64,000 nt of DNA from Azolla caroliniana (lineage: Eukaryota; Polypodiophyta): NCBI GenBank assembly GCA_043228905.1, contig JBHGNT010000003.1, forward strand, positions 21,824,001-21,888,000, given 5' to 3'. Made by a program: the position numbers and the translations under genes. A model generated the notes under the pieces. It saw only the letters and a list, made by a program, of their open reading frames with translations. It searched no databases and was not told the origin of the DNA. Positions 11,011-26,700 of the stretch are shown in pieces; the stretch's first letter is position 1; each line of letters opens with the position of its first letter.

Positions 11011-14000
11011 TGTTGTAGACAATGTCGTCAATGCGGAAGATCAAGAAGCATTCGATTCGTGCTTGAATACCTGCGTATGACAGTTTCTAGGTCTTTGCAC
11101 AGAGAGAGAGAGAGAGAGAGGCACAAAAACGACTTTCTATTTCCCAAAGCAATAATACAACATCCAACCTTACAAAGAGGTTACAAGGTCACTATATATA
11201 GTGACCGACTTAGGGCAACTACCCTTTATGCTAATTACATAAATGGCCAAAACGGGATAGTGTGAATACGTCCATTATACACATGTATTCGACACTCCCC
11301 CGTAATGGGCGTATACATGGGTTATCTAAGATTACAGGTATAGACTTAGGTTCTCGGACATATCAGCTTTGTTCGAGTCGGCAGGGTCCGAAGGCAGAAG
11401 ACCGAACTGGTCGGGTCGGGACAGTTGAAGCCGATCATTAAGGAACTGATGTCGGTTGTCGGGAACCATCCTGCTTTGTGTCCGGCTCTAACCGGACTGG
11501 TTTGTCGTTACGCCCATCTGATGCCGAAGGGACCGAAAGCGGTCTACCGAAAGACACTTGGTCATTCCATCTGCGACATTGTCGGTTGTGGATATTTTCT
11601 CTAGACCGATTTTCCCTGAAATGACGCAGTCCCGAACGAAGTGATATCGAACGTCGATATGTTTGGAGGCGTTGTGGTGAACCGGATTTTTCGACAAGGC
11701 AACAGCACCTTGACTGTCGCTGTAGACAACTGGGGCCGAGTCATGGTCGACTTGTCGAAACGTGTGAGCCAGCCGACCGAGCCACAAAGCTTCTTTTGCT
11801 GCGTCGGACGCAGCTACATATTCTGCTTCGGTCGTTGAGGTCGCTGTGCACTCCTGAAGTTTCGACTTCCACGAGATTGCTCCATTGCCGAATTTGAAGC
11901 AGTATCCGGTTGTTGATTTCCGACTGTCTATACAGCCGGCGAAATCCGAGTCGGTGTAACCGACTACGCCTGAGGTTCGGTTCGGACCGAAAAGAATGCC
12001 GTGGCCTTTTGTGCCAGCCAGATATCTGAACACATGCTTGACTGCGTTCCAATGCGATCGGCCAGGATTGTGCATAAATCTGCTAACGACTCCTACGGCG
12101 TGAGAAATATCAGGCCGTGTCGCGACCATCAGGTACATAAGGGAGCCGACTGCCGGTGCATACGGTACCGACTTCATATCTTCCCCCTCCGGACCGGATG
12201 TCGGGCAGTCTCGCTGAGAGAGCCGAAGATTCATGGGGAGCGGGGTTGAAGCAGATTTGGCTGATTGCATGTTGAAGCGTTCCAAGACACGTCCGATATA
12301 GTCGGTCTGAGACAAAAAAAGATGTCGTTTATCGCGATGCCGACTAATTTTCATGCCAAGGATGTGTCGTGCCGGACCGAGGTCCTTCATGGCAAACTTC
12401 AACCGCAGTTGCCGAATGAGATCGGCAAGTTCGCCCGCGTGGCGTCCAGAAATTAGCATGTCGTCCACGTAAATGATGAGGAAGATGGGTGATCCATCTT
12501 GAGCTGTGTTGGTAAAGAGACAATGGTCCTCATCGCTTTTTGAGAAGCCGATCGATTGGATGAAGTCATCGAACTTCTTGTACCATTGTCGCGGTGCCTG
12601 TTTGAGGCCGTATAGACTCTTCCTGAGTCGGCAGACTAGATGTTCTTGGCCAGTCGCCACGAAGCCTTTTGGCTGCTCCATATAAATTTCCTCGTCAAGA
12701 TCACCATGGAGGAAGGCTGTTTTGACATCTAGCTGAATCAGCTCCAAGTTGTCGGCTGCCACTACGCCGAGTAGAAAACGAAGGGTTGTCATTTTCACCA
12801 CTGGTGAAAAAATCTCGTCGAAGTCGACGCCATATTCTTGTCGGAAGCCCTTCGCAACTAATCTGGCCTTGTACTTTGGGGTGGTCGAATCAGGCGTCTC
12901 TTTTAGTCGATAAACCCACTTGCAAGGAAGAGCACGTCTGTTCCTAGGTAATTCAACCAGATCCCAAGTCTTGTTTGCCCGAATGGAGTGCATTTCCGAC
13001 TCCATAGCCAGATGCCAGGTGGCTGAATCGACAGATGTCGATGCTTCTTCGTAAGACGTCGGTTCGCCGGCGTCGGTGAAGAAAATTCCAGGAGAATACC
13101 TCTCCGGAGGTTGCGACAGTCTCTCAGATCGTCGAGGTAAGATTGGACTGGTCGCATCGGGTATCAAGGTCGGATGGTCCGAAAGCGGATTGTTCTGCTG
13201 TGCCGAGTCGGGGTTGTCCGAGTCGGTAGTGTAAGGTTCAGCTACCCGTGAAGCTGACCGTGTGTTGAGAGCGGGGCCTTCTTGAAGGGTCGGCACATCG
13301 GAAAATGTTACCCTTCGGACTTCGATCGGTTTTTCGACTGATGGATTCATAGCCGACTCGTTGAACACAATGTCCGAACTTCGAACGATTTGTCTGCGTT
13401 CGGGGTCCCAGAGTCGGTATCCCATTTCGCCGTCGGATCCATATCCAAGGAAGATGCATTTCCTGGACCGAGGTGCAAGTTTTCGGCGATCATCTTTCGG
13501 AATGAGGGCGTACGCCTCGCATCCGAAGATCCTCAGCTTGTTGTAATTCGGCTTACTGCCGATCCATAGTTCCTGAGGAATTTGAAGTCCTAGAGGTCTA
13601 CTTGGCGACATATTGATTATGTGTACTGCCGTGAGTAGAGCCTCTGCCCAGAAGCCATCCGACAGTCCGGAGTGTTGGAGCATGGAAACTATCCGTTCTT
13701 GGATTGTCCGATTCATTCGTTCTGCAATCCCGTTTTGCTCCGGACTGTGTGGTGCCGTAAATTCACGTCGGATGCCGCGTTGTCGGCAGAATTTGACGAA
13801 TTCTTCGGATTTAAACTCTCCCCCATTGTCTGTCCGAAAGCATTTCAGCTTTCGGTCGGTTTGATTTTCCACCATAGCGAGCCAATCGGTGAAGATCGAG
13901 AAGACCCGATCTTTGGTGCGAATTGGATAAGCCCACACCTTTCGAGTCGAATCGTCAATAAAAGTGACGAAGTAAGAGGCACCGCCGAGAGACTAATGCG

Positions 14001-16360
14001 GCATTGGGCCACAGACGTCCGAGTGGACCAAATCAAGAGGTCTCGTTTCTCTTGGTGCTGATGTCGGGTGTGATGCGGCTGCTTGTTTGCCATACTGGCA
14101 ATGCTCGCAGAATTGATGGTCCGAGAAGGAGAGTTTGGGGATGTATCCGGCTCTAGATAGGTGCGTGATGCCGGCCTTGCTGAGGTGTCCTAATCTTCGG
14201 TGCCATAGTGATGACACAGGAATATCCACCAAAAACAGGTTACCCTCTCTGAGCGTAACATGTAACGGATACAAGGAGTGTATCTTGGGTCCTCTAGCAA
14301 GCAGGAGGTTCCCCCTGTGGAGTGTCCACCCTCCCGAAGAAAAACCGGCACGAATGCCGTCTTCATCTAGTTGTCCGACTGAGATCAATGGCCTTGAGAG
14401 CTCGGGTACATGTCGGACATTGTGGAGTACAAGTGTAGAGCCACCTGCAAGGTTGAGCTCTACTGTGCCGATTCCGATGATATCACAGTGTTGTGAGTTG
14501 CCGACTCGAACTGAGTCGGAGTGACGGATCGTATATTGCCGAAACTGGGATCGATGAGGAGTCACGTGAAATGACGCGCCCGAATCTAAGAGCCATGTGC
14601 TCGATTCTTCAGTCGTGAGTAGAACTTCTGATCCGACTGGATTTTCGATTGATAGTATATTCGGGTCGTCTGGTAGCACATCAGCTGAGAAGCTGACGTA
14701 ATTGACCTCCTCATGCCGGCCACTCTTCTTGTTGTTCTTGTTCTTGAGTGCGCGGCAGTCGGCTTTGATGTGTCCGGGTTTCTTGCAATAGTTGCAGATT
14801 CGGTTATCCCGTGACTGGCTCCGTCTTCGCTGATTGTTCGGCGGCCGTGAGGAATCTCTTCCTCGTATGTTCGATCGGTCTGTCGAACCTTGTACTACAT
14901 AAGCGTCGTCTGTTGAGTCTTTGGCGAAAGACTTTCTCCGAGCTGCTTCGGTCAGGATTGCGCTCGTGACTTCGGAGTATTTAACAGCCGTGGTTGACGC
15001 GTTGCACACGGTTGTGACGAAAGTTTCCCATGATGAGGGAAGGCTGCTCATGAGTATCATTGCTCTGAGTTCATCCTCGATTGCCGTCCCCTGTGACGAG
15101 ATTTGGGAGCTTATGCTTTCGTACTCATTGAGGTGTGATTGAACCGAATCGGATTCTTTCATCCGCAAGTTGTAGAGGCGCCGGATCAGAAACATCTTCG
15201 TTGCGGCGACCTTCTTTTCGTAAGTGTCCGACAGTGTTTTCCACAGTTCGAATGCTGTCGTACACGATTGCACCGTAAAGTATACCGATTCCGATAGGTG
15301 CATCCGAATCGTGGCGCGGACGATTCTGTCCAGCTTCTGCCACTCAATTGGTTTGTATCCTTCTGGAGGTTCTTCATTTTCGATGGGATCGATTTGCCCC
15401 TTGACTATGAGATAGTCCTGCATTTGCTCCTTCCAGAAGTTGAAGTTCGATCCATCGAACTTTCGTAGACTCATTTCTGACGAGCCGGATGTTGATGCCA
15501 TCAAATTTGGTTTCGGTTGACGAAGCTCGGTTCGGAGTTGACTACGAGCCTTGTTGGAGTGCAGCCGGTTGGCTCACCCGATATTGCTCTAGTCGAATTT
15601 GAACCCGAGTCGGTTCGGCTTCGGAACTTGCTCGAATTGACTCCGGTAGCTTGAGGGACAGAACCGACTGGTCTTCCCGAATGTTGCCGAGTCGGAGTGA
15701 GCCCGGTTCGCTTCGGATATATATGCCGAATACCGATTATTGAAACCGATTATCTGGACCGATTCTGCTTCGGTTGACTGCAGCAACGAGAGAGACGGAT
15801 CCAACTGATCCTCCCAAATGTCGATCAGCCAGATGAAGCACGAATTTGGGTTGTTGTCAATGTTGCACAAGGGGATTTCACCTCGAGCGGTTACGATCAC
15901 AAGGAACAAAGTACAACCTGCTGGCTTACTCCAAGCGAAGATGATCTAACGCGATGAGATGCAAACCTCGTTTTTCTTCTTCTTCTCTCTTCGAATGACG
16001 CAGGAAACCGAATGCTGAGACGACGGCCGACAGCGGATTGAAGGACCGACTACTGTGCAGGCTCTGATACCAGATGTTGTAGACAATGTCGTCAATGCGG
16101 AAGATCAAGAAGCATTCGATTCGTGCTTGAATACCTACGTATGACAGTTTCTAGGTCTTTGCACAGAGAGAGAGAGAGAGAGAGAGGCACAAAAACGACT
16201 TTCTATTTCCCAAAGCAATAATACAACATCCAACCTTACAAAGAGGTTACAAGGTCACTATATATAGTGACCGACTTAGGGCAACTACCCTTTATGCTAA
16301 TTACATAAATGGCCAAAACGGGATAGTGTGAATACGTCCATTATACACATGTATTCGACA
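11011..16360 (-). mobile_element. Young Copia (Ty1) LTR retrotransposon, 5350 bp
   Basis: Two LTRs (11011-11294 and 16075-16360) are direct copies; I found one substitution and a 2-bp GA-repeat length change. On the minus strand they begin TGTCGAATAC and end ACAACA. A 5-bp target duplication GTCTT flanks the element (11006-11010 and 16361-16365). The primer-binding site and a polypurine tract sit next to the LTRs. One long reading frame encodes Gag, protease, integrase, reverse transcriptase and RNase H in Copia order, broken only by a single TAG. The low LTR divergence indicates recent insertion. Confidence 0.97.
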
Positions 16361-19300
16361 GTCTTGAGTTCTACAGTCCTCATTCAGAGATATATTGATA
16401 TACAAGGGCATTTGGTCTAGTGGCATGATTCTCGCTTTGGGTGCAAGAGGTCCCAAGTTCAATTCTTGGAATGCCCCCTCTTTAAGAACTTCGGTGAGAG
16501 GTCTTTGAGTTCAATTTTTAGAATATGCCTAGTTTCACAATTCACAATTATTGACAAGAGTGTTTGTTCTAGTGTCGCGATAGAAAGGGCCTTTGCTCTA
16601 GCGCCATGATTTTCACTTTGCTTGCGTATTTACTAACTTTATTGAATTCAACGAGAGGTCTTGAAGTTTAATGTTTTAAATGTGTGTAGTTTAGTGACCT
16701 TACTAACTTCAACGAGAGGTTTTTGAGTTCAGTTGTCAGCATGTGCCTAGTTTAATAATTTAAGTGTGATGAGGCAGGATTCTTTTGCTTCAAGGGGATG
16801 GGGAAATCCCCACATGAACCGAACCGAACCGAACCAAAAGAGAGCAAGAATGGTTGAAAGGAAGGAAGGGTACATGTACATACTACATATTACAGTTTTA
16901 CATCATGAAATTTGCTTCATGTAGAAAGAAGGGAAGAGAAGAGAGAGGGTTTTAGAATAAAAAAGCAAAAAGCAAAAAACAAAAGCTTCTATTTCTATTA
17001 AATTCCGCGCTCTCTCTCGAGATGAAACTTCCATGTACATTTTTGAGATATGATTGATTGTATAGCAACTTTCTTATTGGTAGACTCACCAATGGAATGT
17101 AGGAATTGGATGTTATATCCCTAATGACGAAATATTGTCCTATTTCTATGGGTCCTACTAACGAAGTTCCCTCAGATGGTAACTCACTCTAGGTGCAAGA
17201 AGTCCCGAGTTCAATTCTTGGGATGTGTCTAGCGTGGGAAGACTTCAATTATCTAAATGTGGCAAAAAATTTAGACATTGAGAAGGGCATTTGGTCTAGT
17301 GGAATGATTCTTGCTTAGGGTGTGAGAGGTCTTGAGTTCAATTCTTGAAATGCCCCCACTTTATGAACTTCAACGAGGTCTTTGAGTTCATTTTTCAGAA
17401 TGTGCCTAGTTTCATAATTTATATTAACCAATGACAAGGGCACAATACTCAAGTGTTGAAAAGAGTGTTTGTTCTAGTGTCACAATAGAAAGGGCATTTG
17501 GTCTAGACTAAGTGCCATGATTCTCGCTTTGGGTCCCTAGTTTAGTGACTTTACTGACTTCGACAGGAGGTTTTTGAGTTCAATTGTCAAAATGTGCCTA
17601 CTTTAATCATTTAACCAATCCATTACTAACTTTGATGTGGGTTTTTTGCTTGAATTATTTGAATGTCCATAGAAAGCTAACAAGGGCATTTGGTCTAGTG
17701 GCATGATTCTCGCTTAGGGTGCAAGAGGTCCCGAGTTCAATTCTCGGAATGCCCCATTTTTTATTACTTGTACGAGAGGTTTTTAATTTTAGTTGCCTAG
17801 CTTAATAATTTAACCAATCACTCTGACTTTGATGTGATGTTTTTGGCTTCATTACTTGAATGTCACTTGACAATGGCATTTTTTCTAGTGGCATGATTCT
17901 CGTTTCGGATGTGAGAGGTCCCGAGTTCAATTCTCAGAATGCCCTTGTTTTGCTAACTTTGACGAAAGGCTTATGAGTTTAGTTGTCAAAATGTGCTTTC
18001 AATTCCACATTTTGAGATCTCTCTACTTGTTCAAGATTTAGGAGGCCATTCAATAGTTCAATATGTTTAGGAGCACCATCCTAGCGAGCGTTAACTACTC
18101 ATCCATGAGTTCCACCATTGCATGATCTTAAATCTTTTGAGAGCTCAATATATCTTCAATAATTTAACAATCCCTTCACCAAGTTTGACCTATGGTTTTT
18201 GGTTGTTTGGTCTAGTGGCATGATTCTCTCTTAGGGTGCGAGCAGTCCCGAGTTCAATTATTTGAATATCCCCATCTTTATTAACTTTGACGAGAGAGTT
18301 GCTATTTCACTTGTTGGATATGCCTAAATATACAATATCACAAGGACATTTGGTCTAGTGGCATAATTCTCACTTAGGGTGTGAGAGGTCTTGAGTTCAA
18401 TTCTTGGAAACCCTTTGCTTTAGTAACTTCAACGAGGATTTTGAGTTCAATTGTCTAAATGTGCTTTTCAAAACTCTTGACAAGGATTCATATCTTTTAA
18501 CTCTAAATTTTATTTTTTAAATACAAAGATTCTTCCATTTTTAAATATTTTGACAAGGGCATTTGATCTAGTGGGATATTTTTCGCTTTGGGTGTGAGAG
18601 GTGCCTAGTTCAATTCTCGGAATGCCCTCACATTACTGACTTTGACAAGAGGTCTTGGAGTTCAATTTTTAAAATGTGTGTACTTTAGTGACTTTACTAA
18701 TTTGGACATGGGGTATATAAAACTAAGAACAACGTTTGGTCTAGTGGCCTGATTCTAACTTAGGGTGTGAGAGGTTCTGAGTTTGATTCTCGTAATGCTT
18801 CTCGTATACTTACTCTGAAGAGAGGTAGAGGTTTTTGGTTTTAGTCAAAATTTGCCTAGTCTAATAATTTAACCAATCCATAACTTCGACGTGAGGTTTT
18901 TCGCTTTAGTTACTTGTCAAAATGAACGCGGTTAGTAAATTCGATTTTACTAACTAGTTGTCAAAACTAGCATAGATATTAAGCTGAATATGGATAACAT
19001 TTGGTCTAGTGGCATGTTTCTTGCTTAGGGCAAGAGGTTCCCGGTTCAATTCTTGAAATGCCCACTTTAGTGACTTCTACGTGAGGTCTTTGAGTTTACT
19101 TGTTAGAATGAGTCCTGAATCTAGAGGTTCAATTCTTGGAATGCCCCAATTTACTAACTTGTGAAAATGAGTTGATTTAGAAAGTCCAATACGGCATATG
19201 GTCTAGTGGAATGTTTCTCATTTAGGTGCAAGAGGTGAAATGAGGTTGGTTTACTAAAATGGGGTTTATCTAGTGACAACCAGTTTACTAATTTAACATC

Positions 19301-20649
19301 AACAAGGCATTTTGTTTGAGTTCAATTTTTCGAAAGCCCCACTCTTTACTAACTTCAACATGTAATACACAGAAATGGTATATTTTTGCTTTCACAAGTC
19401 ATAGTTGACATCCAAAGACCTATGTTATATTGTTGTTTCAACCTGTAATGTGTGAAATTGTTATAATTTTGGTAATATGTCATATTTGACCGCCAAACAC
19501 GAGAAAATCTCTCCCTCTCTCTCTTTTTTTCTCGTAATTAGCTTACCCTTGTGGTAAGTTGTTAACACTACAAGCACTGCGTCTTGGGTTCGAAACCCAA
19601 TTTTCTCACTTCTCTCTATTATATACTTCATATATATCTCTTAATAATTCACTAGATGCCACTGTGGAATGTAGGAGTTGAACCCATGACCACCTGGTCT
19701 CCATTGGGCAACCTTACCAACTCTCTCTCTCTCTCTCTCTCTCTCTTGGTAAAAGCACACAATTATATTAATTGTATGTAAAATCCACTTAGTTACAACA
19801 CTTCTTAGTCTCCTTTACCCATCATGCCTATGTAGGGAGAGGGACGTCCTGTAATGCTATTAAAAAACCTGAATATGCATTTGAGGAAATGATCCCCACA
19901 TGCTCTAACATCCAAAAATTCCACATGAGAATACCTTTAAGCTTCTTTATATAGGTTTTCACCCCATGTCTATTATCAAACATGAAAGCATTGCGCATAT
20001 TCCAATTGTGTTGTAGACCCCAATAACGTAAAAATTGGAACAATATCTCCATTTCATCATTTGAATCTATTTTGAACATATTGAGAAAAAACCCATTGTT
20101 GAGGTCTCAAACAACAATGGGTTAAAACTTGCCAAATGTCCGATAAGTACTTCCAAATGGTACACGTTATAGGACATTTAATGAACCTATGTATACTATC
20201 CTCCAATGGAACGGTGCAAAAGAAACAAGTGTCAAACCCTAGTCCTCGTCTCTTTAAGGCCAAACCTAATGGGAGCCCACCAATCATGACTCTCCATATA
20301 AATACCTTTGCATAAAATGGTAGATGGGAAGGCCAACCACGTTGTAATATTTTCCACCGCCTTGCATCTTACTTATATACATTCCACAACTTCGTTGCTT
20401 TAGGAGATAGCCAAGATAATGATGCCATCGCATGATGATACAATATATTTGTAGTGACCTGTAACAAGCGTGTACCATCTTGTAACCGCCAATCTACCCA
20501 AGGTGCAAAATTGGTTTTCAATGGCAAATATCCTTGCAACAATGATATATCATGTAATTTCTCCCAAATAAATCCATAATTTGGGGGAATACATAACCAT
20601 CTCTTGGCATCTTCAAAATTCGACAACCTTTGAGATTCATTATCAACCA

Positions 20650-20713
<64 letters not shown>

Positions 20714-23700
20714 AGGTGCTTATACTTGGAATGTGATATAGGTGGAACCTAGAAATAAGGTCCAAGGCCAATTTTTAAGATGATCGAGGGATTAAAACTC
20801 GTCGACCGTAACCTCTTATCATCGATCATACACCAAATTGCATGATGGGTTAATACTATTGGAGGTGGCAAGGGGGTCTAATCGAGACATGTTCAAGCCA
20901 TTTCTAAGGCTCTTGCGAGGTTGTCGAGCATGACATATAGAGATGTGTGGGAAGGATCACAACAACAACAATAAAGTTAATGGTTGGTCAAGTTTTGACT
21001 TCAAATAAAGAGGAGAGGGTATATATGTGGAGGAGGGACCATGTGATAACTTCAGCATATGTTATATGTACATATGTCATAAAGGCCAAGCAAAGTGTCT
21101 ATCTGTGCTAATCTACCAAATATAGAAATGTGCCCCCTCTAGGCAACACGTAGAAGAAGGTTTCCCAGGAAACTAACACAACACAGAAGCTATGGGAATC
21201 TGAAGAAGCTTCACAGGAAAACAAATCCCCATCCTATCCTTCTTACCCTAACTATGGCCAATTACACCAAGGTCCAGCAGACCATGCTCCATAACATGGA
21301 ATGGCTCCGCGAGCCGTTAAGGTCGGCCACGGTCGGCCAGTTGGTCCGCGCGAAGAGCCGCCACCTCGTGGAAGTTCCTTACATAGCTTCGGTAGCTGAC
21401 ACGCTCCATGCCATGCAGACCCATAACATCCTGGCCCTTCCGGTTGCAGCTCCTCCCGGCCACTGGATCGGTGCCGGAGGCTCCATCATCCTCCAATCCG
21501 ACAAGGCCACGGGTGCACCCCTCAAACAATACATTGGCATCATCTCCACCCTCGACATCCTCATTCATCTCTCCGAGCTCGATTCCAAGTCGACCACCGA
21601 TCCTTGTCCCCATGGGGGCCCCAAATCCGATTTGTCGGGCACCATCGCGGAGGAGGAGAAGCTATTGGCGAGTCCGGTGTCTTCCATCATTGGACATAGC
21701 CTTGAAGGATTGAGCCTGTGGTCATTTAGCCCGCACACGAGTGTGTTGGAGGCGATGGAGCCCATGAGTAAGGGTATCCACCGAGCCCTCGTGGCCCTCG
21801 AAAGCCCACCCATGGACCATGGGGTGGAGACTGATATTGCATCCCCAGGTTATGGCATGGTGACCCAGACAGATCTCATCCGCTTCATACATGAGCTGAT
21901 CGCGAAAATTCGTAGCTCATCGGCTAATACCTCCGGAGTTCGGGACTTGGGGTCCCAAACTGTGGAATCACTAAGGGTGGTTCAATCCAACATATTTGGT
22001 GTTCCGGCAAATATGCCCCTTGTGGATGTCCTCAAGTGCATGTCCCAAGGACTACTGACAGCCGTAGCAATTCTCGATATTCGCCAACAACTCATCAAGC
22101 CGGAACTAGTCCCGGTGAGTCGAGCTCCTCCCAAATAGATATTCAAACCCTAGTAGTCGTGTAACTTGGTTAGGTCCCATTACCAATTGATTAAACCATA
22201 ATGTTCTTATTGTTTTAATGTCTTTTTAATGTTCTACAGGCACGTCACGAGAGGATCCTAGCTACTTTCTCAGCCAGTGATTTGCGTGGATTTTCCGCGG
22301 AGGCGTACCAGAGTTGGAGAGGTGAAAGCGTGTTGAGTGTGGTGAAGAGAGCCCAATCCATAAGGAAATTTGGTGGGATGGGGAGTTCAATCTTGGGGTC
22401 TAGCACTACCATATCAGGTGGCACACATTACCATGAATCATGGGTGAAAACAATTAATGTAACCCATGAGGAGAGTCTTGATGATGGGCAAGTCACATGT
22501 TGGATGAGTAGCCCTTTGGAAGAGGTGATGAGGAAAGCTCTAGAAGCAAGGGTTCATAGGATATGGGTGGTTGAGAAGGGGACAACCGATGTTCTCCTAG
22601 GACTTGTTTCGTACTCAGATATCCTAGGGGCAGTTCGACTCTCGTGTCAATAGGTATATTGTCAAATTTTTAGTAGCTGTAATATTTTCCTAAAGTAATT
22701 GGGTTTGTGGTGCAATGATCAACATATCTACTTTGAACAAATGTCTTCATGCTCGCTTTTTGGAAATATTTGATTTAGTGGCCCCAAGATTACATGATTA
22801 GAAATGGAAAGAGTGATTTAAATTGAGGGGAATGTCTTAATAGGTTTATATCCAAACTGAGCCAATTCTATTGACTTAAGCCAAATTTAATGTTGCAAGA
22901 AGATACCAATGAAAGAGCAATAAGTTATTAAGCTAAGATTACTTCATCAAGGCAAGATTTTCTAATATTCTCCCAAATTTTAGATGAGTTCAAGATAATA
23001 GTTACTTGATATATCCAAGCAACCATTGAAATTGTGGCGTTCCATGATTTGGTGACTATACATGATAAATGTTTGGTACTTTGAAGGTCACGCAGCTAAA
23101 AGAGAATTTTGTTGAATACCCATGGATGATGGAGGAGAACACATTACAGTTCATAAGCAAAACACCTCCATTAGGCATAAAAGAGAGGGGAAGTATCAAA
23201 TTTGCCACTTCATCATAAGAGCAAAAAGAAGATTAGGGAGCATTAATCTGAGGCATGTAATGGGGGTCAATGACATTAAGTGAAAGTGATTTAGCCTCTT
23301 TTATACCTTGGCCTTTCACTCCAAGCCATTATATCTCTTGTGAGGTTAAGGGAGAGCATTTGGTTACCCATCTAAAAGAGTTATGCAATCTGTTTTCTTC
23401 ATTTCGTTCCTCTTGAGAGCCATTCATGTCCTGTCTGTCACCGGAAAATTTCTATATTTTTCATAATATTATTCACATTGAATATCAAAATATAGCAAAT
23501 ATCTTTACCCCTATTCATTATTTCATCAAACAATTCTAATCACCGTGTGTTTCTATATTTTTCATAATATTATTCACATTGAACATTAAAATATAGCAAA
23601 TATCTTTAACCCTATTGGTAATTATTTCATCAAATAAAATTCCAATCACGGTGTCTGAAGGATGGGAATATTAGAGCTTGAAAACAATGGGCAACCAGTG

Positions 23701-26700
23701 CACTCTTGACACTCTTAAAGAGTCACATAGCACACGTTACCATGCTAGCATTTTTTGCATGTGACATTATGTTTAATTCAATGAAGGCACAATGGACGAA
23801 TGTTCGTAAGATGTGTACTTAGAATATAATGTGGAAAGTTACATAATAGCTTTACAATTGCGGAATCTCTTCCAATGTTATTGTCATTATTATTGTTAAT
23901 TACTACTATACACACATCCATAATACAAGCTTTCAAAAGTAGTCTTCCAGGAGCAGTAGAATAGAGCTGGTAGCATTCAAAACATTCCTTCAAAACCTCC
24001 TTATCATTGGCATTCCCTACTGCATTCATGAAAAGACACATCTATGCTACATTATCATATGCTACATATCATGAATAATATCTTTACATTCTTGTACTAG
24101 GAACCTTTCTATGCCTGTGCTTGAAGAAATTCCAATCTCATTATATTATTATACATTTGAATTATTGCCGCTCAAAAATGGTTCAGTTTCTGAGTGCTGA
24201 TCAAATGCCATGGGCAGCGCATTATTATGCTGCTGTTGCTGTTGGCCTTCATTATTAACATCCACTTCGATTTGGCGTGTTTGCAAGTGGGTAAGACAAG
24301 TCTGTACTGCGTCATGCATCCTCACAAAGAACCATTGCTTGCCCATGATGTCTGGCATGCGGGACTTTGTCAATGTTGCCATAACTTCGTGGTTGGGATT
24401 TGCAAATGCCATCTGTACACAATTTTCAACTTCAATTTCATCATGGCATTCGTTATTTACAAAAACCATTCACAATTTCACATCTGACATACCTGTATAT
24501 TTCGTGATTTATATTCTTCATGCAATTGTTTCAACGCTTGAACTGCACTACTGTCGATGTGAGTTACAGCTGCACAATCCACATATCAAATAAATAGTCA
24601 ATTGCATGACCTAAGAAGAACATACTTGAACCCTTGTAGAGAACAGAATGTAGAAAAAGTCTTTTAGAATTATTATTTATGTACCAGTCAGTTACTAGCA
24701 TGTAGGATGAAAGCAGCCTGAATAAGCATTCAGTGCCCCACAATATAATCTGGGCTGTGAATGGGATAAGCCCCAATATTGATCAGGGAAAATATTCCAA
24801 AGTGACTTATGTCTAACGGAGATTCCAAAGACAAGATAGCTGGGAGACATGGAGACTTATAGTTACAAGATAGGGATTTCGGCCCTAAATTCATCAAAAT
24901 AGCTGGGAGACATGGAGAGACTTATAGTCACTATGCTAAAATGTAAGAATGGTTCCAATCACATGACACAAATAAAACGTACTACCCTCATTCCAATGTA
25001 GCTTGGATTGTCCACATTTGGACATGACCAAAGTGGAAAAGCATGTTTAATCCAGACTGGATAATGAATGGGCATGGATCAGTCCTACAACGCCTCCTGG
25101 AATGGATCAGCAATCAGATGGACGCAATCAAAGCCAAGTAGAGGCTATGCATGTGAATAATGGGAACTTGTAGATAGGTCTCTCAGCATGAAGTTGCAGA
25201 TTGGAAAGAAATTTGTTGTTGATTCAATGGGCCTATAATGCCAGAGCTATGCATGTGAACTTGTAGATAAGTTTCTTGGCAAGAAATTTATTGTTAATTC
25301 AAAAGGCCTATAATGCCAGCTTTAAAATGTAATGGTCGCTCAAAAACTGTAAGGGTATTGATTATTATCAAATTTCTGCACCAACAGCTAGAATAACCAG
25401 TGCGCATGTATAGCTATGTCTATCACCGCATTATGTATGGTTGGCATATGTTTCAATTGAATACTCAAATGGCCTTCTTTATAACAAAGCATTTTTTGGC
25501 AAATCGAAGCAGAGTATGCAAACTCAAGAAAGCTCTGTAAGATTGTGCGCACCTGGTGATTGGCATAAGCACATTCATTCCCACTTTGGTGATTGTGAGT
25601 TCACTCAATGCCCATATGAGAACACACTGTATGTGCAACTTCATGGTGATAATATGCTCATGATAGTGGTGTATCTCTGACACCATTGTATCTTTTCTAC
25701 TTCACTTCAGTGTCCTAGATAAGTATCCAATCTAAGCTAATTCATATGGTAGGATAAAATCATTGCAGAGTCTCCAGTTACTGTCCAACCTTATTTACCC
25801 AGTATAATGGGTAGAATATTTTATCCTAATCAAATATGACTAACATCACATAGAATCATAATATTAATTTTCTGAACATATGGAAAATTAGCATCGCTTC
25901 AAAACTAAAAACATGAAAGGACTAACATCACATAGAATCATAATATTAATTCTCTGAACATATTGAAAATGAGAATTGTTTCAAAACTAAAAACATGAAA
26001 CATACGTGATAATTCGATGATTACATATTGCAAGGGTTCACCAGCACTTTCCGGCTTAAGCTCATATTTCCTTAATCTGTATAGCAACGATTTCATAGTG
26101 AATATAATACCCAAAAGCTAAAAGAAAACAGATCAATTATTAAAGAATTCTTTGCTACATTTCACTAGTAGAGACTGAAACCCCACTCCAGCCTATATAA
26201 TCAAGCAGAGTTTGTACCAAAAATTACTCCAAAATCTTAATAAATGGATGAGGGTCGCAATATGGTCAATATTGAATAAATACTGAGTTAATCCTTGTGG
26301 AGTCTGGGAAATGCCTGAAAACAATGAAATTCTCCATATGCCGGCAGTGTCAATAATATCTAATCTGATGAGCTAATTGTGGTTGGACTGTGTTTCAAAG
26401 ATTTCTTCACATTAGCTTAATGTGGTACTGGATCTATCAGAGGCAAGTGCTGAAGCATGGAAAAAAGCTTAAGGAATTGATATAAAGACTTCTGCTATAT
26501 TGACATCACCTGCAGCTTTCCAATCTCTTTTTGTTGAGAGACATCAGCTGCCTTTCTGATGAATTGCAGCGGTACTCAGTTTTACACTTTGTAGATTTGA
26601 AGGTTTTCAGAAATTGCAGCCATTGCAAACTTTCAGTTTTGAGATTCGCTGACCATTCTAAACACTATATCCTCACGTTCATAGCATGTCTAGTTTTAAC

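Larger units (their letters stand above)
6300..19260 (+). repeat. tRNA-Pro-derived tandem array (about 28 copies, with TGG, AGG and CGG anticodons)
   Basis: Roughly every 150-300 bp the plus strand carries a sequence with the plant tRNA-Pro layout: acceptor GGGCATT, A-box-like TGGTCTAGTGGCATG, a 5-bp anticodon stem around TTNGGGT, variable AGGTC, T-arm GAGTTCAATTC and closing AATGCCCC. Thirteen copies span a full 72 nt; the rest are truncated, carry internal deletions or are decayed. The spacers are related to each other (CACTTTACTAACTTCGACGA, then CTTTGAGTTCAATTGTCAAA, then ATTTAACCAATGACAAGGGC), so the whole spacer-plus-tRNA unit was amplified. A Copia gag remnant (9.2-10.56 kb), a MITE (7.34-7.65 kb) and a full Copia element (11.01-16.36 kb) are inserted in it. 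Tandem tRNA-Pro clusters are known in plants, so the type has precedent; whether any copy is transcribed is unknown. Confidence 0.9.
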